The notes: generated from the letters alone by a model not told the origin. Counted from the stretch's first letter, positions 42,872-52,412 are shown. The stretch is 64,000 nucleotides of DNA from Comamonas granuli NBRC 101663 (GCF_000739995.1 NZ_BBJX01000013.1:1-64000), one strand, 5' to 3'. Program-made: numbers and translations.

Positions 42872-43167
42872 GATGGTCTCCCACCGAGTTGAGGGCTTTA
42901 TAGGATGCGCCCTCGCATCGTTAGATTACCGTCTATTACCCGCAGCTAGCGAACAATGTGCAGCGCTCGGCGTCGACGTCCGACACAGACATCGCCGATG
43001 TACCCGGTATGCGCTGCACCGAATCGGGTGATCTGTCCGTCATGACGCGCATAGGCTCGAGTGCCCCGCACCAATCGCATGGAGATTGACCGGAGCCATC
43101 AGAGTCGTCGTCTACATGCTCCCTCCATCAGGTAACAGATGAGAGAAGCCTCAAGTATTTGACGGAA
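42872..43167. other. Intergenic stretch between integrase and cusA-like gene
   Basis: No gene, tRNA or strong repeat is seen in these 296 bp. Base composition is less GC-rich than the flanking chromosome, as expected of island DNA. It lies downstream of the cusA-like stop and upstream of the integrase start on the same strand, so the integrase promoter should be here; none was assigned with confidence. Confidence 0.5.
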
Positions 43168-46100
43168 TTAGGCCACCACGCTTTTTAGTTTCCATTGTTT
43201 GACCAGGCCGTAGATCGCCGGAATCACCGCCAGCGTGAGCACGGTCGAAGAAATCATCCCGCCCACCATCGGGGCAGCGATACGGCTCATCACTTCCGAG
43301 CCGGTGCCCGTCCCCCACAGGATGGGCAGCAGGCCCGCCATGATGGCGACCACGGTCATCATCTTGGGGCGCACCCGCTCGACCGCGCCTTCCATGATGG
43401 CTTCGTAGAGATCGGCCACGCCAGGCTCCTTGTTTTCCGATCGGCGCCGGGCCTGAATCTCTTCCCAGGCATGGTCGAGGTAGATCAGCATGATGACGCC
43501 CGTCTCTGCTGCCACCCCGGCCAGTGCGATGAAGCCCACCGCGACAGCCACCGACATGTTGTAGCCCAGCCACCACATAAGCCAGATGCCCCCCACAAGG
43601 GCAAACGGCACCGACAGCATGACGATCAAGGTTTCGGTCAGGCGCTTGAAGTTCAGGTACAGCAGCAGGAAGATGATGAGCAAGGTGACCGGGATGACGA
43701 CCTTCATCTTCTGCACCGCGCGCTCCATGGATTCGAACTGGCCGCTCCAGGTGGCGTAGTAGCCGGGCGGGAACTGAACTTGCTCGTTCACGGCCTTGCG
43801 CGCGTCGGCCACATAACCGCCGATGTCGCGGTCCCGGATGTCGACAAAGATATAGGCCGACAGCAGCGCGTTTTCGGTACGGATGCCGGGTGCCCCCTTG
43901 GCGACTTCCACGCGCGCCACCTGTCCCAGCGGGACCATGGCGCCGTCCATGGTGGGCACCAGCACTTCACGGGCGATCTGCTGCGGGTCGGCGCGCAGCT
44001 CGCGCGGGTAGCGCACCGTCACGCCAAAGCGCTCGCGGCCTTCCACCGTGGTGGTCACCATTTCGCCGCCCAGGGCCGTGCCAATGACATCCTGCAGCTC
44101 TCCTACCCCCAGGCCGTAGCGTGCCAGTTGCGCCCGGTCGGGTTCGATATTGAGGTAAAAGCCCCCGGTGATGCGTTCCGCGAACGCCGAGGTCGTTCCG
44201 GGCACCTGCTTGACCACGGTCTCGATCTCGCGCGCCAGGCGCTCCATCTCGCCCAGGTCCTTGCCGAAGACCTTGATGCCAATGGGCGTGCGGATGCCGG
44301 TGGAAAGCATGTCGATGCGGGCCTTGATGGGCATGGTCCAGGCGTTGGACACGCCAGGAAACTGCAGTGCCTGGTCCAACTCCGCGATCAGCTTGTCGAT
44401 CGTCATGCCCGTGCGCCACTCGGACTCCGGCTTGAGGTTGATGACGGTTTCGAACATCTCGGTCGGTGCCGGGTCCGTGGCCGTGTTGGCGCGCCCGGCT
44501 TTGCCGTACACCGACGCCACCTCGGGGAAGCTCTTGATGATCTTGTTCTGCGTCTGCATCAGCTCGGCCGCCTTGGTGATGGACATCCCGGGCAGCGACG
44601 CGGGCATGTACAGCAGCGTGCCTTCGTTGAGCGTGGGCATGAACTCCGAGCCGAGCTGGCTGGCGGGGTAGAACGACACGCCCAGCACGATGATCGACGT
44701 GGCAACCGTCAGTTTCTTCCACCGCATCACGGCGGCGATGATGGGACGGTAGATCCAGATGAGGAACCGGTTCACCGGGTTGCGTGCCTCCGGCATGATG
44801 CGCCCACGGATGAACAGCATCATCAGCACGGGCACCAGCGTCACCGACAGTAGCGCGGCACCGGCCATGGCAAAGGTTTTGGTATAGGCCAGTGGCGAGA
44901 ACAGGCGGCCTTCCTGCGACTCCAGCGTGAACACCGGCAGGAAGGACACGGTGATGATGAGCAGCGAGAAGAACAAAGCCGGGCCCACCTCCTTGCAGGC
45001 GGCAATCATGGCTTCCACGCGATCGGTGTTGGTGTGCTCCTCGGGCAGGCGCTCCAGGTGCTTGTGGGCGTTCTCGATCATGACGATGGCCGCGTCCACC
45101 ATGGCACCGATGGCAATGGCGATGCCCCCCAGGCTCATCAGGTTGGAGTTCATGCCCAGGAGGCGCATGGAGATGAAGGCGATCAGCACCCCCACCGGGA
45201 GCATCAGGATCGCCACCAAGGCTGAGCGCACATGCATCAGAAAGACCACGCAGACCAGCGCGACGATCAGGCTTTCTTCGATCAGTGTGCGCTTGAGCGT
45301 TTCAATCGCGCGGTGAATCAGGTCGGAGCGGTCGTACACCGCCTCGATGGTGACACCCTGCGGCAGGCCGGTCGACACCTCGGCGATCTTCTCCTTCAGG
45401 TTGTGAATCACTTCCAGCGCGTTCTGGCCGTAGCGCGCCATGGCGATGCCCGAGACCACCTCGCCCTCGCCATTGAGCTCCGTCAGACCCCGGCGCTCGT
45501 CGGGCGCCAACTCCACGCGGGCGATGTCACGGATGAGAACCGGCGTGCCCTTGTCGGCCTTGACCACCAGGTTCTCGATGTCGCCAACGCCGCGCAGGTA
45601 GCCCTTGCCGCGCACCATGTACTCGGTCTCGGCCATCTCCACCACGCGGCCGCCCACGTCTCGGTTGGAGTCGCGCACCACCTGCGACACCTTGGCCAAG
45701 GGAATACCGTAGGCGCGCAGCTTCACCGGGTCGACGGTGATCTGGTAGGTCTGCACGAAGCCGCCGATCGACGCCACCTCGGCCACGCCATGGGCCTTGG
45801 TGAGCTGGTAGCGCAGGTACCAATCCTGCAGCGTGCGCAGCTCGGCCAGGGTCTTGTCCTTGGCCAGCAGCGCATACTGGTAGACCCAGCCCACGCCGGT
45901 GGCGTCTGGCCCGATCTGCGGCGTCACGCCCTTGGGCATGCGCCCGGCGGCGAAGTTGAGGTATTCGAGCACGCGCGAGCGGGCCCAGTAGATGTCGGTG
46001 CCGTCCTCGAAAATGATGTAGACGAACGAGGCGCCGAAGAAGGAGAAGCCGCGCACCACCTTGGACTTGGGGACCGACAGCATGGAGGTGGTCAGCGGGT

Positions 46101-46299
46101 ACGTGACCTGGTCCTCGACCACCTGCGGGGCCTGGCCCGGGTATTCGGTGTAGACGATGACCTGTACGTCCGACAAGTCCGGCAGCGCGTCCAGCGGCGT
46201 CTTGAGCACGGCATAGACACCGCCGACGATGACGAACAGGGTCGCCAGCAGCACCAGGAAACGGTTTCTCCCCGACCAGTCAATGATCTTCGCAAGCAT
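43168..46299 (-). CDS. cusA: CusA/SilA-type heavy-metal RND efflux pump
   Basis: The 1043-residue inner-membrane HME-RND pump exports Cu+/Ag+ from periplasm or cytoplasm when joined to CusB and CusC. It starts MLAKIIDWSGRNRFLVLLAT, with PLDALPDLSDVQVIVYTEYP, the proton-relay helix GGIAIAIGAMVDAAIVMIEN (conserved Asp), a periplasmic Met-rich cleft, and twelve membrane helices ending near VIPAIYGLVKQW. Length and frame are intact. Just 15 bp upstream ends the transposase-cusB chimera. No cusC is present and cusB lacks its N-terminus, so a working tripartite pump would need partners from elsewhere. Confidence 0.95.
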   Translation of the reverse strand: MLAKIIDWSGRNRFLVLLATLFVIVGGVYAVLKTPLDALPDLSDVQVIVYTEYPGQAPQVVEDQVTYPLTTSMLSVPKSKVVRGFSFFGASFVYIIFEDGTDIYWARSRVLEYLNFAAGRMPKGVTPQIGPDATGVGWVYQYALLAKDKTLAELRTLQDWYLRYQLTKAHGVAEVASIGGFVQTYQITVDPVKLRAYGIPLAKVSQVVRDSNRDVGGRVVEMAETEYMVRGKGYLRGVGDIENLVVKADKGTPVLIRDIARVELAPDERRGLTELNGEGEVVSGIAMARYGQNALEVIHNLKEKIAEVSTGLPQGVTIEAVYDRSDLIHRAIETLKRTLIEESLIVALVCVVFLMHVRSALVAILMLPVGVLIAFISMRLLGMNSNLMSLGGIAIAIGAMVDAAIVMIENAHKHLERLPEEHTNTDRVEAMIAACKEVGPALFFSLLIITVSFLPVFTLESQEGRLFSPLAYTKTFAMAGAALLSVTLVPVLMMLFIRGRIMPEARNPVNRFLIWIYRPIIAAVMRWKKLTVATSIIVLGVSFYPASQLGSEFMPTLNEGTLLYMPASLPGMSITKAAELMQTQNKIIKSFPEVASVYGKAGRANTATDPAPTEMFETVINLKPESEWRTGMTIDKLIAELDQALQFPGVSNAWTMPIKARIDMLSTGIRTPIGIKVFGKDLGEMERLAREIETVVKQVPGTTSAFAERITGGFYLNIEPDRAQLARYGLGVGELQDVIGTALGGEMVTTTVEGRERFGVTVRYPRELRADPQQIAREVLVPTMDGAMVPLGQVARVEVAKGAPGIRTENALLSAYIFVDIRDRDIGGYVADARKAVNEQVQFPPGYYATWSGQFESMERAVQKMKVVIPVTLLIIFLLLYLNFKRLTETLIVMLSVPFALVGGIWLMWWLGYNMSVAVAVGFIALAGVAAETGVIMLIYLDHAWEEIQARRRSENKEPGVADLYEAIMEGAVERVRPKMMTVVAIMAGLLPILWGTGTGSEVMSRIAAPMVGGMISSTVLTLAVIPAIYGLVKQWKLKSVVA

Positions 46300-46314
46300 G
46301 GTGTTTCCCGAGGA

Positions 46315-47634
46315 TCAGTTGTGGCCGGCGTGCGGATTGGCCGTGGTTTTGCCACGGGGCTTGGCGGCGGTGATCACCCACTCGCCCTGGCCGCGTTCGA
46401 CGAATTCGAACGCCACCGCCGCGCCCGGTTGGAGGTCCTTCAGCAAGGCACTGTTCGCCACCTTGAACTCCATGGACATGGCCGGCCATTTGAGGCTGGC
46501 CACCGGGCCATGCGCCAGGGTGACCGTGGAGGTTTTGGTGTCGACCTCCTCCACCGTGCCTTCGGCTTGGTGGCCCACGCCGGTGACGGCCTGGGTACTG
46601 GTGGAACCCTCCGTGGGGATTTGCGCACCGTGTCCTGCATGTCCCAGGCTCCCGACGGCAGCCTTGAGGTTGCTTTCCGCATCGATGAGGAAGTTGGCGG
46701 CCACCACCACCATCTCGCCATCCCGCACGCCCTCGATGATTTCGATGCGGTCCTCGCTGCGGGCACCGACCTTCACGTCACGGGGCTCGAAACGGCCCTC
46801 CTGGAGTTGCACCAGCACGATCTGGCGCGTGCCGCTGTCGATGTCCGCGCCCAGCGTGATCGTGATGGGCTCATCGCCCGGTAGCGCCTGGCGCGCATCG
46901 TTGATCATGGCCTTGGCCGCTTCGCGCTCTGCATGCCCGTCAGCCTGAGTGACCACGGCGCTGACCACCAGTCCATGGCGGTTGTCAGTAAGCGTGTGGC
47001 CCATAAAGCGCAACTCGCTGGCCGTTTTGCCCTTGCGGTACAGCCGTGCGTCCCCGTCCGTGGTGGATTCATGGGTGTCGTTGCTGCGCTTTTGGTCTTT
47101 GAAGTCGCCCGCGTCGGTATCGTCGTCGCCCTGGCGGTCTTTGCGCACAAAGCTCTTGTGGCCCGCCCAGGCCTGGATCAGGGTGCCGTCCACGCTGAAG
47201 TGTTCGCCCGAGAGCAGTTCCTGTTCCTGGGCTTGCTGCACGATCTGGTTGAAGAACTCGATGACCGCATCGTGCTCGATCAGGCGTTCGCGGTTCTTGC
47301 TGAAGACGGTGGGCACCCAGACCGCATCGTCCATGGCCAGGCCAATGAACCAGCGAAACAGCAGGTTGTATTGGGTCTGCTCCATGAGCTGGCGTTCTGA
47401 GCGTACGCTGTAGAGCACCTGAATGAGCATGGCGCGCAGCAGCTTCTCGGGGGCAATGCTGGGGCGCCCGCCCTTGATGTCGGCCGCATACATCTGAGCG
47501 AACAACTCGTCCATACTCGCCAAGGCCTTGTTGACCATCATGCGGATCACGCGCAAAGGATGGTCTGCGGGCACGAAGTCATCGAGGTGGCGCATGGTGA
47601 ACAGGCTCTCGGTGAAGGTGTCGGCTCCGCGCAT
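46315..47634 (-). CDS. In-frame chimera: IS transposase N-terminus fused to CusB tail with CusF-like domain
   Basis: The 439-residue open frame joins two unrelated proteins. Residues ~1-264 are the DUF772-type transposase of IS5/IS1182-like elements (FVPADHPLRVIRMMVNKALA, GRPSIAPEKLLRAMLIQVLY, LLSGEHFSVDGTLIQAW with the first catalytic Asp), ending at ITLGAD, where the second Asp would follow. Residues ~265-439 are the CusB end (IDSGTRQIVLVQLQEGRFEP, DGEMVVVAANFLIDAES) plus a CusF-like domain VTLAHGPVASLKWPAMSMEF, in which the His, Trp and two Met copper ligands are intact. The CusB signal/anchor and hairpin domains are missing, so efflux function is doubtful. The IS promoter may now drive cusA. 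Confidence 0.85.
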   Translation of the reverse strand: MRGADTFTESLFTMRHLDDFVPADHPLRVIRMMVNKALASMDELFAQMYAADIKGGRPSIAPEKLLRAMLIQVLYSVRSERQLMEQTQYNLLFRWFIGLAMDDAVWVPTVFSKNRERLIEHDAVIEFFNQIVQQAQEQELLSGEHFSVDGTLIQAWAGHKSFVRKDRQGDDDTDAGDFKDQKRSNDTHESTTDGDARLYRKGKTASELRFMGHTLTDNRHGLVVSAVVTQADGHAEREAAKAMINDARQALPGDEPITITLGADIDSGTRQIVLVQLQEGRFEPRDVKVGARSEDRIEIIEGVRDGEMVVVAANFLIDAESNLKAAVGSLGHAGHGAQIPTEGSTSTQAVTGVGHQAEGTVEEVDTKTSTVTLAHGPVASLKWPAMSMEFKVANSALLKDLQPGAAVAFEFVERGQGEWVITAAKPRGKTTANPHAGHN

Positions 47635-47735
47635 GGATGGCTTGTCTGGTGGTTCGGGGGAATGTCTCGATTGTCCTGCCTCGGTGGCAGGCGCAGAGGG
47701 TTGGCGGGGAGTATTTCAGCAGCCTGCTAATGAGG
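46843..47735 (-). mobile_element. Truncated IS (IS5/IS1182-like), one end present
   Basis: The left part of an insertion sequence: the transposase start at 47634 and an outer end near 47719-47735, where CAGCAGCCTGCTAA (inverted, TTAGCAGGCTGCTGAAATAC) resembles a terminal inverted repeat. The other end and the last third of the transposase (second Asp, Glu) were lost at the cusB junction, ~46843. Confidence 0.7.
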
Positions 47736-47939
47736 CGGCGGCGATAAGGCTTGAATGCATGCCCAATGGTCGGGCGTAGGCCGATGCCAGTGAAGCAGCG
47801 CATGAAGCCCAGCGTGACAATTTTGGATGTAGAGAGGGGTCAATAGGGGCACTGTGTCACAGCTGACATCCCCATTTATAGAGGAGGAGCACGCACCCAC
47901 ACGATTGAAACCGAACGACCTACTCGTATGGTTTGTGGC
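47736..47939. other. Non-coding island DNA between IS end and attR
   Basis: About 200 bp without a supported gene. An antisense open frame containing DLNLRPLGYE overlaps the tRNA fragment and is a known type of false protein. Nothing else is recognised. Confidence 0.5.
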
Positions 47940-47985
47940 CTCATAACCCAAAGGTCGGAGGTTCAAATCCTTCTCGCGCAACCAA
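47940..47985 (+). repeat. attR: 46-bp copy of the tRNA-fMet 3' end
   Basis: Identical to 41926-41971, from CTCATAACCC through CCA plus one A. It lacks the 5' half of the tRNA (D-arm sequence absent just upstream), so it is an attachment-site remnant and not a tRNA gene. Confidence 0.93.
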
Positions 47986-48007
47986 ACACAGCAGCTTGCT
48001 GCACACA

Positions 48008-48035
48008 GAACGCCCACTTTGCAGTGGGCGTTTTT
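48008..48035 (+). terminator. Original tRNA-fMet terminator, now beyond attR
   Basis: AACGCCCACT-TTGC-AGTGGGCGTT followed by TTTTG. It has the same stem as 41998-42024 with a different loop. This is probably the chromosomal terminator displaced by the island. Confidence 0.85.
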
Positions 48036-48103
48036 GTTGGTGCGTCCTGGAGCGGCATACGGGCGGCGGTTCGGCGCGCTCTTGGCACTCCTACAATAGC
48101 CGC

Positions 48104-48490
48104 ATGTCGACTCCGCGACGCCACCGCCGGTTTGCCAGCATGCTGCTGGCCTCCTTCACCGTGGTGCTGGTGGCGGCCCTGGTGGCGCCCTGGCTGCGCA
48201 CGGCCGATGCAGCGGAGCGCATTTGTTCTGCACAGCCACAGGTCCAGTGGCGTGTGGTGGCCTGGCAGGGCGCGGGAGAGCCTTCTTCGGGCACCCATGG
48301 GATCGATTGCCCCTTGTGCCCACCCCTGTGGGCGCCGCAATCCGCGGCGCCGCGGCTGCAGTTGCAGACCCCGGGGGTATGCGCGGCGCCCGTGCACTGG
48401 GCTGCCGCCCCCCAGGGGAGCGTTCCCCGCAAGGCACACAGGGCGCGGGCCCCTCCGCGCGCGTGGTTGCCGCTGGCTGGATGGGCGTGA
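48104..48490 (+). CDS. DUF2946-like exported protein
   Basis: The 128-residue protein has an Arg-rich N-terminus, a signal/anchor helix (FASMLLASFTVVLVAALVAP) and the motif GIDCPLCPPLWAP, which resembles the HCPxC motif of DUF2946 proteins. Those often lie near copper transport and PCu(A)C genes in proteobacteria, and here a PCu(A)C gene follows 178 bp downstream. A Pro/Arg-rich tail follows. The function is unknown; copper handling is inferred from the Cys pair and the neighbour. Confidence 0.6.
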   Translation: MSTPRRHRRFASMLLASFTVVLVAALVAPWLRTADAAERICSAQPQVQWRVVAWQGAGEPSSGTHGIDCPLCPPLWAPQSAAPRLQLQTPGVCAAPVHWAAAPQGSVPRKAHRARAPPRAWLPLAGWA

Positions 48491-48533
48491 CGTTCCGGGC
48501 AGGCGAGCCCGCGCTGCGCTCTCATCCAGGGCT

Positions 48534-48590
48534 GCTATTTTTTCGATAGCTGCTTGCGCTTGATAGAAGAGCCTTAGAGTCATATTTCAC
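48534..48590 (+). repeat. Palindromic repeat copy upstream of the PCu(A)C gene
   Basis: Contains CGATAGCTGCTTGCGCTTGA followed by TAGAAGAGCC, one of the best matches to the family. It lies between the DUF2946-like and PCu(A)C genes and could separate their transcripts. Confidence 0.7.
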
Positions 48591-48668
48591 CTAAATTGTG
48601 TGCGGTGTGCCCACCCGGGTTGCCGGTGTGTGCTGTCCGCCACGGATGAACGAAGTTTTGGAGTTTCC

Positions 48669-49163
48669 ATGTACGTTGCACGCATTGCCACCCCCTTGAT
48701 TGCTGCGCTCACCCTGTGGGCAGGCGCCGCCCATGCACAGTCCTCCGCACCTGTTGCCGCCGATGGCGTCTGGGTCCGGTCCAGTGTGCAGGGGCAAAAA
48801 GCCACCGGCGCCTTCATGCGCCTGACGGCGCAGGAGTCCACGCGCCTGGTGGGTGCGGCCTCGCCCGTCGCCGGCGTGGTCGAGGTCCACGAGATGAAGA
48901 TGGAGGGCGATGTCATGAAGATGCGCGCCATTGCCGGCTTGGAGCTTCCCGCGGGCAAGTCCGTGGAACTCAAACCGGGCGGCTACCACGTGATGCTCAT
49001 GGACCTCAAGCAGCCCCTGGCCAAGGGGGATTCCGTGCCGCTGACCCTGGTGTTCAAGAATGCCCAGGGCGTCGAGAGCAAGCTGGAGCTCCAGGCGCCG
49101 GTGGCGGCGCAGGGTGCCGCCGCGGCCCATGGGGGCGGGCACGGCATGCACCAGCACAAGTAA
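48669..49163 (+). CDS. Periplasmic copper chaperone PCu(A)C
   Basis: The 164-residue protein has a signal peptide (cleavage near AAHAQ) and the exact Cu(I)-binding pattern H-x10-M-x21-H-x-M: His74, Met85, His107 and Met109 (VEVHEMKMEG ... GYHVMLM). PCu(A)C proteins deliver copper to cytochrome oxidase subunits, especially under low copper. A C-terminal His/Gly tail (HGGGHGMHQHK) may add metal binding. It is just outside the copper-efflux island, giving two copper systems within 6 kb. Confidence 0.92.
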   Translation: MYVARIATPLIAALTLWAGAAHAQSSAPVAADGVWVRSSVQGQKATGAFMRLTAQESTRLVGAASPVAGVVEVHEMKMEGDVMKMRAIAGLELPAGKSVELKPGGYHVMLMDLKQPLAKGDSVPLTLVFKNAQGVESKLELQAPVAAQGAAAAHGGGHGMHQHK

Positions 49164-49176
49164 GGCGCTGCCCCCT

Positions 49177-49203
49177 CGCAGGCCGGCACGGCACCGGCCT
49201 GCG
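49177..49203 (+). terminator. Hairpin after the PCu(A)C gene
   Basis: CGCAGGCCGG and CCGGCCTGCG form a perfect 10-bp stem with a 7-nt loop 13 bp past the stop. There is no U-tract, so termination would be weak or Rho-assisted. Confidence 0.4.
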
Positions 49204-49292
49204 GGGCCCGCCCGGGGCCGCGCCCGTGGCGGAAGGGACCATTGTTGGAGTAAGCTGTCCGCATCGTCAATTCCCAACCCACCGGAGTGGCC

Positions 49293-50129
49293 ATGAGCGA
49301 CGCATCCCCCCTTGGTTTCGGCAAGTTCGTACCAGGCTTCGAGTTCCTCCAGAACCTGGCCAAAGGCGCATCGAGCAATATCCCGCAACTGCCCAGCCTG
49401 GCCAACTGGGTGGCCCCCACGATCAGCGTGGAGGAGCTGGAAAAGCGCATCGAGGAGCTCAAGTCGGTCCAGTTCTGGCTGGAGCAGAACTCGCGCGCCC
49501 TGGCGGCGACCATCCAGGCGTTGGAGGTGCAGAAGATGACCCTGGCCACGCTCAAGGGCATGAACTTCAGCGTGGGCGATGTCGCCAACGCCTTCAAGCT
49601 CAAGACGGCGGACACCGTGATGGAGGGCGTGCACAAGGCGGGTGAAACCCTGGCGCATGCGGCGCAGGCCGTCTCGGGCGCAGCCAGCCGCGTGGTGGAA
49701 AAGGCAGCGCCGGAGGCTGCCGCGCCTGCGCCAGCCGCGAAAAGGGCCAAGGCCGGGGCGCGCAGCAAGCCCAAGGCAGCGGCGGCCGCCGCACCGGGCC
49801 TGGTCGATCCCATGCAGTGGTGGGGCGCCTTGACGCAGCAGTTCCAGCACATCGCCGCCAACGCCATGAAGGATGCGGCCAAGCAAACCGCGCTGGACAC
49901 CACCCGCAACATGGCCACCGGGCTCGCCAAAGAGGCCTTGAAGACTGCCACCGGCATGGCAGCGCGGGGCGTGCAGAGTGTGCAGGGCGCCGCCCGGCGA
50001 GCCGCTGCCACGCCGGCTGCGCAACCCGCCCAGGCTCCGCGCGCCAAGGCAGGGCCGGCCCGCAAACCCGCGGCCCGCAAGACGGCGCCACGCGCCGCCG
50101 CCAAGGCCCCGGCGCGCAAGAAGGGCTGA
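49293..50129 (+). CDS. phaM: PhaM-type PHB granule-associated regulatory protein
   Basis: The 278-residue protein matches PhaM of Ralstonia: GFGKFVPGFEFLQNLAKGAS, LPSLANWVAPTISVEELEKR and KSVQFWLEQNSRALAATIQA, which form the granule/PhaC-binding helical part. The C-terminus is Ala/Lys/Pro-rich (PARKPAARKT and RAAAKAPARKKG), resembling histone-like DNA-binding tails that tie PHB granules to the nucleoid. It activates PHB synthase in Ralstonia. ATG at 49293 follows CCGGAG. No pha synthase genes lie in the window. Confidence 0.88.
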   Translation: MSDASPLGFGKFVPGFEFLQNLAKGASSNIPQLPSLANWVAPTISVEELEKRIEELKSVQFWLEQNSRALAATIQALEVQKMTLATLKGMNFSVGDVANAFKLKTADTVMEGVHKAGETLAHAAQAVSGAASRVVEKAAPEAAAPAPAAKRAKAGARSKPKAAAAAAPGLVDPMQWWGALTQQFQHIAANAMKDAAKQTALDTTRNMATGLAKEALKTATGMAARGVQSVQGAARRAAATPAAQPAQAPRAKAGPARKPAARKTAPRAAAKAPARKKG

Positions 50130-50279
50130 GTGCCGGCGGGCGCGCCCCGTTGCGCCCGCGATTGATTGCCTTTGCAGGCGCGCTGTCCCGGGCTGCCGGG
50201 TCCCGTGCGGTGCATGCTGCTTGCACGGCGGCGCGCCGCACGCGGGCAAGGCCGCTTTCTTCTCCGGGAGACCCCGTCC

Positions 50280-52412
50280 TTGTGGAACATCTTTCGCCAA
50301 TCGATCCGCACCCAGCTGCTGTTCCTGCTGTGCGTGGCCCTGCTGCCACTGCTGGCCCTGCTGTTCTTTCAGAACCATCGCGAACGCGCCGATGCGCGCA
50401 ACGATGCCTTTGCGCGTGTCCGCATGGTGGCCGAGCAGACGGCGCAGCGGCTGAACCAGTATCTGGTCGATCATGAGGGGGTGCTCGCGCGCATCGCCGC
50501 GCGTCCCGGAGTGCGCGCGCTGGATGGGCAGGCCTGCGATCCCCTGATCCATGAGTTCGTGCGCCTTTTCCCGGAGTACACCAATCTCGCCGTGCAGGAC
50601 CTGCAGGGGGGTAATGACGGCTCGTTCCTCGAGCGCAAATTCACGCCCGAGATGCTGGAGCGGGTGCCCGGTTACCTGCAGGCGCACGCGGCCGACGGCA
50701 TGACCGTGGGTGGGGCGGTCTGGGGCCCTGTGTCGGGCCGTTGGGTGGCCAGCCTGTTCTACCCGGTGCGCGACGCGCAGAACCGCACCGCGGGGCTGAT
50801 GCGCCTGCCCATGGATCTGCGGGTCCTGAGCGAGCGCCTGCTGCCGCTGGTACCGGCGGGCACGCTGGTGGTGGTGGCCGACGCACAAGGCCGCATCCTG
50901 ATGCGCTCGCGCGACCCGCAGGACTGGATGGGCCGCCCGGTATCGGACGCCATGCGCGCGCTGGCCGAGAACCCGGGCCGGGGTGCCTGGGCCGCCGTCC
51001 CTGGCGTTGACGGCGTAGAGCGCCTTTATGCCGTGGCCGCCGTGCCCCGTGCGCACTGGACGGTGTACACCGGCGTGCGGGCGGACGAGGTCTTTGCACC
51101 TTCGCATGCGTCTTTTGCACGCGGGCTCGCGCTGGCCGCCGGCTTTGCCTGCCTGGCGCTGCTGCTCGCCTGGCGCATCGCGCAGCGCATCGTGCGGCCC
51201 ATCGACGCCCTGCACCAGACCACATCGCAGGTGGCCGCTGGACAGGCCCAGGCCCGCGTGGCCATCGATGGCGGTGCCCGCGAGCTGCAGGCCGTAGCCG
51301 CAGAGTTCAACCGCATGCTCGACAGCCGCGAGCGTGCCCTGCAGGAGCTTGCCGACAGCGAGTCGCGGTTTCGCACGCTGTCCGATCTTTCCTCGGACTG
51401 GTACTGGGAGCAGGATGCGCAGCACCGCATCGTGCGTCTGGATGGCCGCGTGGCGGAAGGAACGGGCCTGCCCGAGCAGGTCTACCTGGGCAAGACGCGC
51501 TGGTAGGTGCCGGCCCTCAACCTGACCGAGCAGGATTGGGCGGCGCACCGCGCGGTGCTGCAGGCGCGCCAGCCCTTTCGCAATTTCATCATCCAGCGGC
51601 GCGACGCCCAAGGGGCGATTCGCTGGGGCGCGGTCAGCGGCGCCCCCGTCTTCGATGACCAGGGACAGTTCTGCGGCTACCGTGGCGTGGGGCGCGACAT
51701 GACCCAGGCCAAGCGACAGGAGCAGGACCGCCTGGGCCTGGCGCTGCACATCGAGGAGCTTTCGCGCCGGCTGGTGCACACGCAGGAGGAGATCCGCCGC
51801 CGTTTTTCGCGCGAACTGCACGACCGCACCAGCCCGAACCTGGCGGCGCTGCGCATCAGCCTGGACATGCTCAGCCGCACCGCGCCGGCAGAGGGCGGCA
51901 CCGCCGAGACCGGGGAGCGCCTGGAGGACATGCGCGCGCTGATCGAGGACACGACGCAGAGCGTGCGCGAGATCTGCGCCGAGCTGCATCCTTCCGTCCT
52001 CGACCGGGGCGGCTTGCTGGCCGTGGTGCGCAGCTATGCCAGCCAGTTTGCCCGGCGCACCGGCATGCAGGTGCACGTGTGCTGCGCGCATGGCGAGGTG
52101 CGCCTGGCTCCGGAGCGCGAGCTGGCGCTGTTTCGCATCGTGCAGGAGGCCATGACCAACAGCGCCAAGCATGCCCAGGCCAGGACCATCACCGTGCAGA
52201 TGCAGCTCCTCGTGGCGCCGCTGACCCTGTGCGTCAGTGACGACGGTCTGGGTTTCGACGTGGAGCAGGCCATGCGCGAGCGCCGCACGGGCGGGCTGGG
52301 CCTGATCAATATGCGCGAGACGGCGGAATTTGCCGGCGGACGCCTGAGCCTGCACTCCGCGCCGGGGGCGGGAACGCGCATCTGTGTTGAAATCTCGCCC
52401 GCGTGTGCATGA
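50280..52412 (+). pseudogene. Sensor histidine kinase (NarX/HPK7 type) split by an in-frame amber stop
   Basis: The reading frame runs from TTG at ~50280 (after GGGAG) to 52412 with one TAG at 51504-51506. Part one has a membrane helix (TQLLFLLCVALLPLLALLFF), a periplasmic dCache-like sensor, a second helix, HAMP and the start of a PAS domain ending GKTRW. Part two continues the PAS (VPALNLTEQDWAAH), then HisKA_3 with FSRELHDRTSPNLAALR and HATPase_c (EAMTNSAKHA, DDGLGFD, GGLGLINMRE). A GAG-to-TAG change would explain the stop. Start codons further upstream (ATG at 50211) are possible. Unless suppressed, membrane sensor and kinase core are separated. Confidence 0.85.

Noticed and set aside
47940-47983. 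Second tRNA-Met gene
   Set aside because: Only the 3' 45 nt match; the D-arm and acceptor 5' strand are missing, so it is an attachment-site duplicate.
47727-48017. Minus-strand open frame containing DLNLRPLGYE
   Set aside because: This peptide type arises from antisense of tRNA-like sequence and is a common false gene; here it overlaps the attR tRNA fragment and its terminator.
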